Shown here piece by piece: positions 44,835 through 51,288 of a stretch of 64,000 nt of DNA (position 1 is its first letter; every line of letters begins with the position of its first letter). Location of the stretch: the NCBI GenBank assembly GCA_006226595.1, contig SBGP01000091.1:1-64000 (forward strand). The letters run 5' to 3'. The notes under the pieces were generated by a model. The model made no database searches and had not been told where the DNA came from. It saw only the letters and a list, made by a program, of their open reading frames with translations. Both the position numbers and the translations under genes were made by a program. This stretch comes from Deltaproteobacteria bacterium (lineage in GTDB: Bacteria; Myxococcota_A; UBA796; GCA-2862545).

Positions 44835-45353
44835 CTACCCGCGGGTGAAGGTCCACTCGGTGATGGTCGAGGTGCACGTCGGCGGGCCGGTGTCCTCGTA
44901 GTAGTAGTAGTAGCCATTCGAGCAGCTGATCTGCACGTCTCGAAGGTGCATCTCGCCCGATGTGAAGCTGAGCTCCATGCCCTGACCCGTGCCGCCGATG
45001 GCGACGTGGCGCACACCATCGACCTTGTACACGGCGAAGGACGTCGTGGACGCGTCGTCCCCGCACAGGTCGTCGACGCAGGAGCGCTGCACGATGGCGA
45101 CCGTACCGGTCACCGAGTCGAAGTCGTAGAACACCGACTTGTGGATGGTGTCGTCGTACCAGTTCTGGCAGTCCGTGGGGTCGTAGCCCCACAGCTGGAT
45201 GCACTCGTCGACCTGCGTCGCCGGATAGGTCAGCGCCACGGTGGAAGCGTCGGTGCGGTGGATGGCCGTTCGCGACAGCACCCACGTGCCGTGCAGCCGG
45301 TCCTCGGTCGAGCAGCCGGCCACGCAAAGGACCAGCAGGAGCGCATTCCGCAT
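44835..45353 (-). CDS. Lipoprotein, lipocalin-like size, unknown
   Basis: A 172-residue protein. Two adjacent ATGs exist; the second sits five bases from GGAGG. The signal has lipobox VAGC. The start of the mature part (LHGTWVLS) resembles lipocalin-like or small beta-barrel lipoproteins, but no family can be assigned. There are six or seven Cys in the mature part and a Tyr run (YYYYY). It lies tail to tail with the phosphatase-fold gene. Confidence 0.65.
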   Translation of the reverse strand: MRNALLLVLCVAGCSTEDRLHGTWVLSRTAIHRTDASTVALTYPATQVDECIQLWGYDPTDCQNWYDDTIHKSVFYDFDSVTGTVAIVQRSCVDDLCGDDASTTSFAVYKVDGVRHVAIGGTGQGMELSFTSGEMHLRDVQISCSNGYYYYYEDTGPPTCTSTITEWTFTRG

Positions 45354-45405
45354 CATGGCCTCCTCCGTGAGCAGGATACCCGCTCACCCCGAGAGAATCC
45401 GCGTT

Positions 45406-47022
45406 TCAGCGGCGGCGGCGCACGACGAGCGGCAGGAGCAGGCCCAGCGAGAACAGCGGCAGCGGTCCAGGAGCGCTGGTACACGCGCAGCCGGGCCGCC
45501 CGAAGCGGCGGGCGTCGCGGAGCGCGTCGTCGCGGTAGTCGAACACCACCTCGCCGAGGCCCTCGGCGTCGTAGTCCTCGATGAGGATGGCCGCGGGGTC
45601 CCCGAGCTCCTCGAGGAGCTCGATCTCGGTGACGTCGCGCCTCGACTGCCAGCGAAGCGACGGCAGCTTGATGCGGCGACCGTCGTCGAGCACCAGCGTG
45701 CGCTCGGCGCCCTGCCGGCCCTCGAACACGCCGCAGTTCACCTTCTGCGTGGCGGTGTGCACGTTGCTCACCTCCTGCGGCAGGTCGCGGTTGAACACGA
45801 AGATCGGGTCCGCCGTCATCTCGGCGGCGTCCATCGTCGTGGTCAGCCGAGTGAGGTGGGAGAAGCCGTCGATCGCATCCTGCGCGTTCTCGAGACCGGG
45901 CACGACCTCGGTGGCGATGCGCGCGGCGGCGACCGCCGAGTCCCACTGCGACAGGTCCGGGGTGTCGAAGCAGTCGAGGCACGCGTAGAACGAACCCTCG
46001 GTGATGCCGCTGCCCTCGAGGTTCGCGGGGAACGGGATCAAGTCGGAGAGCACACCGACGACCTCGTCCGAGAACGGCATGCCATCCATCTGCAGCTGGC
46101 GAGTGAACGCGTAGGCGTCGAGCTCGGCGTAGTACGCCTCGTCGAAGGTGCCCTCCCAGACGCGCAGTCCGGTGGGCGCCACGGGCCCCGAGAAGGTGGT
46201 GGTGAACGCCTGACCGCCCGCCTCGTCCGCCGCGCGCGACACGACGTCCGAGAAGTTCGCGCCGCCGCTCCACCAGTCGATGGCCGCGTCGTTGAGGGTG
46301 ACGTGCAGGTAGTTGTCGGGTACGGCGCGCGACTCGCCGAGCACGTACACGTCCACCGGCATGTCGTCGTTGGCCGCGATGGCCGTCAGCTGCAGCGGCA
46401 CCGAGGCCGCGCACCCGTCGTAGCGCATGCCCAGCGGGGTGAGATCACCCGTGTCCTGGCCCGACGCGAGCTTGAGCGCGACGAAGTACTGGTTGTCGGC
46501 GGCATAGGGCTGGAGCGCCGAATCGAGGGTGCTCGGCAGGTCGTAGCCCTCGTTCTGCAGCCAATCGAGCAGCACCGCGCTGTTCAGCGCCTGCAAGACC
46601 ACCGTGTCGTAGGGCCCGACGCGGGCCTCGCTGAGCACGTTCACGCCGTCGTCGAAGCCCGACGAGCTCTCCGCGTCCATCGCGAACTCCGCGCGCGGCA
46701 GCGGCACCTCGCACATGCCCGTCACGTCGGTGTTCAGCTGGTACACCGGGTCCGAGACTCCGCGAATCGCCTGGAACAGCGCACTCGAGCTCGCGAACAG
46801 CTCGGGCTCGCCGACCACGGGCACGATCCACGCGAAGTCGTCCGCACTGCCCTCGTACTGGATGGACACGTGGGTGCTCACCGAGCACGCGTCCTCGTCG
46901 ATGGCGAAGACGATCTCTTCCCCAGCCTGGTACACGGGCTGCTGGGGGTTGCAGAAGAAGCCACCACAGGCGAGCGCCTCGGGCGCGGCAAGGGTCAGGG
47001 CGAGGGTCAGGGCAGTGCGCAA
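45406..47022 (-). CDS. DUF2330 exported protein with sorting tail
   Basis: The 538-residue protein begins at TTG, which is supported by GGAGG exactly four bases upstream. A signal peptide is followed by ACGGFFC, the hallmark of DUF2330 proteins. Other family marks are DDFAWIVPVV near residue 62 and VNCGVF. The end (PGCACTSAPGP, hydrophobic segment, VVRRRR) is a MYXO-CTERM-like sorting signal, so it is probably processed and placed at the outer surface. The function of DUF2330 is unknown. A sigma-54 promoter lies just upstream. Confidence 0.88.
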   Translation of the reverse strand: MRTALTLALTLAAPEALACGGFFCNPQQPVYQAGEEIVFAIDEDACSVSTHVSIQYEGSADDFAWIVPVVGEPELFASSSALFQAIRGVSDPVYQLNTDVTGMCEVPLPRAEFAMDAESSSGFDDGVNVLSEARVGPYDTVVLQALNSAVLLDWLQNEGYDLPSTLDSALQPYAADNQYFVALKLASGQDTGDLTPLGMRYDGCAASVPLQLTAIAANDDMPVDVYVLGESRAVPDNYLHVTLNDAAIDWWSGGANFSDVVSRAADEAGGQAFTTTFSGPVAPTGLRVWEGTFDEAYYAELDAYAFTRQLQMDGMPFSDEVVGVLSDLIPFPANLEGSGITEGSFYACLDCFDTPDLSQWDSAVAAARIATEVVPGLENAQDAIDGFSHLTRLTTTMDAAEMTADPIFVFNRDLPQEVSNVHTATQKVNCGVFEGRQGAERTLVLDDGRRIKLPSLRWQSRRDVTEIELLEELGDPAAILIEDYDAEGLGEVVFDYRDDALRDARRFGRPGCACTSAPGPLPLFSLGLLLPLVVRRRR

Positions 47023-47046
47023 AGGGCCTCCAGGCCCAGGCTACTA

Positions 47047-47061
47047 GCAATAGCGGTGCCA
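47047..47061 (-). promoter_or_regulatory. Sigma-54 promoter of the DUF2330 gene
   Basis: The minus strand reads TGGCAC-CGCTA-TTGC, which matches the -24/-12 consensus at every conserved base with the correct spacing. It lies 25-39 bases before the TTG start, leaving room for the ribosome-binding site at 47027-47031. This indicates activator-dependent control, common in myxobacterial developmental genes. Confidence 0.72.
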
Positions 47062-47153
47062 GACCCGCGAACACTTATGGAAAGCCGCTCGAGCAACGCC
47101 GAGCGCAGGCCGACCTCGCGAAATCGCGACATCCGGATCCGAGACCCGGCGCA

Positions 47154-47609
47154 TCACTGCTCGGCCTTCATCTCCTCGATGGCGGCGCACAGGTCCGGAC
47201 ACTCCATGTTCGCCATCGACACCATGGCCGTCGACGCGCCGTCGACCACGAGCTCCGTGCCCATCGCGGTCATCTTGCGCATCAGCTCGGCCTCCTTGCT
47301 CTGATCGCCGCCGAGTCCGAAGTCGATGATCTCGCCCTGGAGGTTGGTCACGCCGTCGAGCACCTTGAGCGCGAGCTTCTGCTCCGCGACGCACGCGGCG
47401 TAGCCGGGCGAAGGGTTGCACTCGCAGGCGACGAGTCGCGAGCACACGGCCTCGGGCGTACCCGGGAGGCTGCCGTCCTCGAGACGCTCGATGGTCTTCG
47501 GCGGGGCGAGCCCGACCTTGCTCGCGACGGGCACGTCGGTGACCCCACCCTGGCACGCGAGGCTGATGGCGAGAAAGGCGGCGACGCCGAGGGCCGTGGT
47601 GATGCGCAA
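47154..47609 (-). CDS. Small Cys-containing lipoprotein
   Basis: A 151-residue protein from TTG, chosen because GGAGG lies five bases upstream; a GTG six codons earlier lacks such a site. The signal ends in SLAC, a lipobox. The mature part has Cys at CSRLVACECNPSPGYAAC and near the C-terminus (MECPDLC), suggesting disulfides. No family is recognised. It is in the same direction as the DUF2330 gene but separated by 131 bp that contain the sigma-54 site. Confidence 0.65.
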   Translation of the reverse strand: MRITTALGVAAFLAISLACQGGVTDVPVASKVGLAPPKTIERLEDGSLPGTPEAVCSRLVACECNPSPGYAACVAEQKLALKVLDGVTNLQGEIIDFGLGGDQSKEAELMRKMTAMGTELVVDGASTAMVSMANMECPDLCAAIEEMKAEQ

Positions 47610-47663
47610 TGGGTCCTCCCGCGTCACAGACGCGCGACGGCCGAGCTTATTCCAGGCCTGCGC

Positions 47664-48023
47664 TCACATCGCACCTGCCGCCTGCATGTACACCAACGAC
47701 ACGCCGACGAGCGCCAGCTCCAGCGCCAGGTAGGCCGCCCCCGTGGCCGCGCACGCGAGCCCTGCCACGCGCTGATCCGCCGGCGCGCGGAGCGCGAACA
47801 CGCCCCCGCCCACCACCGCCGCAAGCGAGGCGAGCGTCGCGATGGGCCAGATCACCGAGGTGACCACCGCCGCCCCGTGCAGCACGAACAGCCAGCCCGG
47901 GACCTGGGCGCGCGCCTCGGGTGGCATGCGCAGGACGAGCGCCACGCCGAGCCCGGCCACCGCCATCCACCCGAAGGTGCCGCCGATGCCGATCAAGGCC
48001 ACGAGTGCGACGTAGATCTCCAT
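47664..48023 (-). CDS. Small four-helix membrane protein
   Basis: The 119-residue protein has four hydrophobic segments (about 4-31, 43-62, 65-80 and 88-113) and no signal or catalytic motif. It is very rich in Ala, Val, Leu and Gly. No family is recognised. It is placed 21 bp after the radical SAM gene in the same direction and may share its transcript. Confidence 0.65.
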   Translation of the reverse strand: MEIYVALVALIGIGGTFGWMAVAGLGVALVLRMPPEARAQVPGWLFVLHGAAVVTSVIWPIATLASLAAVVGGGVFALRAPADQRVAGLACAATGAAYLALELALVGVSLVYMQAAGAM

Positions 48024-48044
48024 GCGCGGACGCTAGCACGGGGC

Positions 48045-48917
48045 CTACAGCCCGCGATGGGACTCGGGACGCAGTGGGATCTTGCCGTCGAGGGCTGCGT
48101 CGACGATCGCGAGGATGCGCTCGCGGTCCGCCGGCAGGCGCCCGCCGATCGGCAGGTAGTTCGATGCGTGGTTCGTGCGGAACAGCGCGTCGGTCGGGCG
48201 CGCGAGATCGACGAAGGTCCGCAGCTCCCGCAGCAGCCCCGGCGTGTCCGGCAGCTCGAAGCGGTCGCGCTCGACGCGCTTGGCGAGCGGGGTCCCCGGG
48301 ACGACGGTGAGGGTGAGGGCAGCAAGGAACTCGGGGTCCATCGCCGTCGCGAGTCGTGCCGAGCCCTCGGCGTGCGCCTCGCTGCGGGCCACCCCGCCCG
48401 CGCCGAGCAGGAAGATCGCCGAGACCTCCATGCCCGCGGCCTTCGCGCGCTGAGCCGCCTCCACGTGCAGGTCGAAGCCGTCGCCCTTCGCGATCTCCTT
48501 GAGCACCTGCTCGTCGCCGGACTCGGGGCCGATGTACAGGCGCGTCAGCCCGGCCTCCGCGAGCCGTCGCAGCTCGGCGTCGCTCTTCGCGGCGACGTTG
48601 CGGGCCATCGCGTAGCAACTCACCCGCTTGAGCCGGGGCAGTCCCTCGCGCGCGGCGTCGAGGATCGGCAGCCAGTGGTCGAGGTCCATGGTGAGCGCAT
48701 CGCCGTCGGCGACGAACACCTTGGTGACGCGGTCCTTCGCGAGACGCGCCACGGTGTTCAAGTCCTGGAGCGACTCGGAGAGCTCGCGCACGCGAAAGCG
48801 CTTGTCGCGGTACATCGCGCAGTACGTGCAAGCGTTCCAGGAGCAGCCGATGGTCGCCTGCAGGATGTACGCGTCCGCCTCGCTGGGAGGCCGGTAGATG
48901 TCGCCTTCGTATCGCAT
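48045..48917 (-). CDS. Radical SAM enzyme
   Basis: A 290-residue protein with a cluster motif GCSWNACTYC (Cys 25, 30, 33), spaced Cx4Cx2C instead of the usual Cx3Cx2C. It also has a GPESGDEQVL strand typical of the Elp3/oxidoreductase-like radical SAM group and the downstream AMEV-type barrel strands. It should bind a [4Fe-4S] cluster and cleave S-adenosylmethionine. The substrate is unknown and no B12 or SPASM domain is present. The ATG follows AGG a few bases upstream. Confidence 0.85.
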   Translation of the reverse strand: MRYEGDIYRPPSEADAYILQATIGCSWNACTYCAMYRDKRFRVRELSESLQDLNTVARLAKDRVTKVFVADGDALTMDLDHWLPILDAAREGLPRLKRVSCYAMARNVAAKSDAELRRLAEAGLTRLYIGPESGDEQVLKEIAKGDGFDLHVEAAQRAKAAGMEVSAIFLLGAGGVARSEAHAEGSARLATAMDPEFLAALTLTVVPGTPLAKRVERDRFELPDTPGLLRELRTFVDLARPTDALFRTNHASNYLPIGGRLPADRERILAIVDAALDGKIPLRPESHRGL

Positions 48918-48935
48918 CGCCGCCTGATAACGCGC

Positions 48936-49367
48936 CTACTGCGGCTGAATCGGCGTCCAAGCCTCGGTGAGCGCCGCGTGCGTCACCGAGAAGGTCCAGT
49001 CGAGCGGCATGTAGGTGTCGACCCACGTGCCCTGGCACGCCACGCCGAGCTCGAAGACCACGGGGCCGTCGACGCTGTCGGGCGTCACTCGCCACGTGGC
49101 CTCGACCTCACTGACCGACTCGCTCACCGCGGTGCCGCCCGACACGAGCACGCCGCTGTCGAAGGAGTACGCGGCCGGCCGCTCCGGGGTGAACACGACC
49201 TCGACGTCGCCGTCCACCGTCCGCGCGAGCCCGTCCACGCCGCTGCCTTCCCAGCACGCGGAGCCGGTGTCCCCGAAGAACTCGTCGTCGAAGAACACGT
49301 CGGGCTCGGAGAGCCGCCTCGACGAGCACGCGGCCGCGCACACCACGAGGATCCATACGCTGCGCAT
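48936..49367 (-). CDS. Small lipoprotein, third of a tandem family
   Basis: A 143-residue protein with a lipoprotein signal (lipobox AAAC). The mature part shares a pattern with the next two genes: an early acidic stretch, then ACW, a VDGD(V/L)(E/Q)VV(F/L) strand, PxxPAxYxF, SGGTxVxES and a final WTP/WSS segment. The first and last Cys could form a disulfide. It starts within 13 bases of the end of the previous gene and so is translationally linked to it. The function is unknown; members may bind different ligands. Confidence 0.75.
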   Translation of the reverse strand: MRSVWILVVCAAACSSRRLSEPDVFFDDEFFGDTGSACWEGSGVDGLARTVDGDVEVVFTPERPAAYSFDSGVLVSGGTAVSESVSEVEATWRVTPDSVDGPVVFELGVACQGTWVDTYMPLDWTFSVTHAALTEAWTPIQPQ

Positions 49368-49375
49368 CGGCCACC

Positions 49376-49780
49376 TCATTCCGGGTACACCGGCGTCCAC
49401 GCGTCCGCCGAGTAGTCGTCGTAGACGAGGTGGAACTGGCTGGTCACGAGGGAGGCGCCCTCGCAGATCACGCGGGTGCGCAGCACGACGTCCGCCGCGG
49501 GGTCCACGGGGGTGATGCGCCAGGTCGACTCGACATCGCTGGTGGACGAGCTCACTTCGGTACCGCCGCTCACGAGCTCGGCGCTCGCGAAGACGAACAG
49601 GCCCGGCTGCTCCGGCGTGAACACCGCCTCGAGATCGCCGTCGACGGTGCGCACAAGCCCCGTGGCGCCGAGTTCCTCGAAGCAGCGGAAGTCCTCGTTG
49701 GCGAAGGTATCGGCGAAGAACACGGACACGTCTCCGCGGCCGCACCCACCGGCGAGCAGCACCAGGGCCGCCCACCTCAC
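49376..49780 (-). CDS. Small lipoprotein, second of a tandem family
   Basis: A 134-residue protein beginning at a GTG that overlaps the stop of the preceding gene (GTGA). The lipobox is AGGC. It keeps the family pattern of the flanking genes (FRCFEE, TVDGDLEAVFTPEQP, SGGTEVSSS, DAWTPVYPE). Identity to the neighbours is moderate, so the duplication is not recent. It is probably anchored in the same membrane as the other two. Confidence 0.75.
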   Translation of the reverse strand: MRWAALVLLAGGCGRGDVSVFFADTFANEDFRCFEELGATGLVRTVDGDLEAVFTPEQPGLFVFASAELVSGGTEVSSSTSDVESTWRITPVDPAADVVLRTRVICEGASLVTSQFHLVYDDYSADAWTPVYPE

Positions 49781-50193
49781 TGGACCGCCAGCGACGACCA
49801 CGCGTCGGTGAGCTCGGCCGGATGCACTTCGTAGCGCCACTCGGGCGAGCCGGTGTCCCAGTTGTCGTTGTGGCACTCGAGCTGAGCGACGAACACGAGG
49901 GGGGTGGTCGGGGCATCGGGGCTGACCACGAACACCGCCTGTTCCTCGGTGACGGACTCGTCCACCAGCGTGCCGCCCGAAGCCAGCGCCGCGCTCCCGA
50001 ACTGGTACGCCGCGGGTCGCACGGGGCTGAGCACGACCTGCACGTCTCCACCAGCGAGCAGACGACCCAGGCCCGAGGCCTGGTTGCTCTGCCAGCAGGC
50101 CTGATCCATGCCCGTATCGACCCACTCCACGTCGTCCATGATGGGGCCAGTGCAGGCTGTCAGCGCCGCCAAGGCGAGTGGCAGCAAGCGCAT
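49777..50193 (-). CDS. Small lipoprotein, first of a tandem family
   Basis: A 138-residue protein with a lipoprotein signal (LPLALAALTAC) and a GGAG site before the ATG. It holds the family signs ACWQSN, AGGDVQVVLSPVRPAAYQF, SGGTLVDESVTEE and DAWSSLAVQ. It is the first of three overlapping genes transcribed leftward, so it is probably made together with them. The function is unknown. Confidence 0.75.
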   Translation of the reverse strand: MRLLPLALAALTACTGPIMDDVEWVDTGMDQACWQSNQASGLGRLLAGGDVQVVLSPVRPAAYQFGSAALASGGTLVDESVTEEQAVFVVSPDAPTTPLVFVAQLECHNDNWDTGSPEWRYEVHPAELTDAWSSLAVQ

Positions 50194-50246
50194 GAGTTCT
50201 CCGGGGTGCCCGCTTCCAGCGTACCCGGGTGCGCTCCCCTTCGCAC

Positions 50247-51194
50247 CTACCCGAGTCGTCCCTCGGCCTTGTCCGCGGAGAGCTTCTCGTACAGCTCCTT
50301 CAGCGAGGGGTCCAGGGCCGCGAGGCGCGCCTGGGCCTTGGCGCGGCGATGCCGCCAGTAGAGGAAGCCGAGGCCACCGGCGAGCGCGAGGAACACCAGC
50401 GTGAACGGCAGGGTCTCGGGGCGCGCGAGGGCGCGGAAGCCGAGGAGCAGCGCCCAGAACACCTTGAGCTTGCCGCCCTTCAGGCAGATCATCGCGATGA
50501 ACGCGGCGGCGCCGAGCCCGCCCATGCCGAGGCCCTCGAGCGAGGAGTGCAGGTTCTCCTTGGAGAGCTTGTGCGTCGGGTCGACGAGCATCGCGGACTT
50601 GAAGGCGAGCGCCGCATCCTCGTTCTTGCCCTGGCGCTCGAGCGCGACACCGAGGTTGTTCAGCGTGTCCGCGTCCATCGGACGCTGCGCGAGGCTCTCG
50701 CGATAGCGGGCCTCCGCCTCGGGGACCATGCCGAGCTCGAGCTCGACATCGCCCATGTGCCGCAGGAGCAGCGCGTTGTGCGGGTCGTAGGCCAGCGCCT
50801 TGGCCAGCGGGATCTTCGCCTGCGCCGGCTGCCCGAGGTTGATGCGCGCGAAGGCCTCGGCGATGAAGCCGCCGGTCCACTCCGGCTCGCAGGCCTGTGC
50901 CTTCTTGCCGGCCTCGAGCGCCTCCTCGTGGCGGTTCGCGTCGATCAGGCAGTCCGCGCGCACCACGTAGGAGCGGGCGTAGCCGGGAGCGAGGCCGATG
51001 GCGCCATCGCAGGCTGCGAGCGCCTCGTCGCTGCGCCCTTGTGCGGAGAGCACCTTGGCGAGCATCAGGCTCGCATCGGGGTCTTCCGGAAGGTGCGCCA
51101 CGGCGAGCCCGGCCTGACGCAGCGCCTCGTCCAGCCGCCTCAGGTCGTAGGCCACGCGAGCGCGGCGGAGCGCGATGTGCCCGGCATCCGACAT
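50247..51194 (-). CDS. TPR-repeat membrane protein
   Basis: The 315-residue protein begins with seven or so TPR-like units (from about residue 10 to 220; for example SLMLAKVLSAQGRSDEALAA as one unit). Two membrane segments near the end (about 228-260 and 268-285) precede a basic linker (RHRRAKAQAR) and an amphipathic tail. The TPR part is likely cytoplasmic and acts as a scaffold. It is divergent from the PDZ-kinase gene, with 94 bp between the starts. Confidence 0.8.
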   Translation of the reverse strand: MSDAGHIALRRARVAYDLRRLDEALRQAGLAVAHLPEDPDASLMLAKVLSAQGRSDEALAACDGAIGLAPGYARSYVVRADCLIDANRHEEALEAGKKAQACEPEWTGGFIAEAFARINLGQPAQAKIPLAKALAYDPHNALLLRHMGDVELELGMVPEAEARYRESLAQRPMDADTLNNLGVALERQGKNEDAALAFKSAMLVDPTHKLSKENLHSSLEGLGMGGLGAAAFIAMICLKGGKLKVFWALLLGFRALARPETLPFTLVFLALAGGLGFLYWRHRRAKAQARLAALDPSLKELYEKLSADKAEGRLG

Positions 51195-51288
51195 GGACCG
51201 AGCGTATCCGTCGTTCGGCGGGCGCGCCGGCAGGGGTCGGCTACAATCCTCCACACGTGGATTCGCACGTCGAGGAGGCGCCCCCCTG

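Noticed and set aside
51242-51247. TACAAT, a good -10 box upstream of the PDZ-kinase gene
   Set aside because: No -35 element lies at 16-18 bp, so it is not listed as a promoter.
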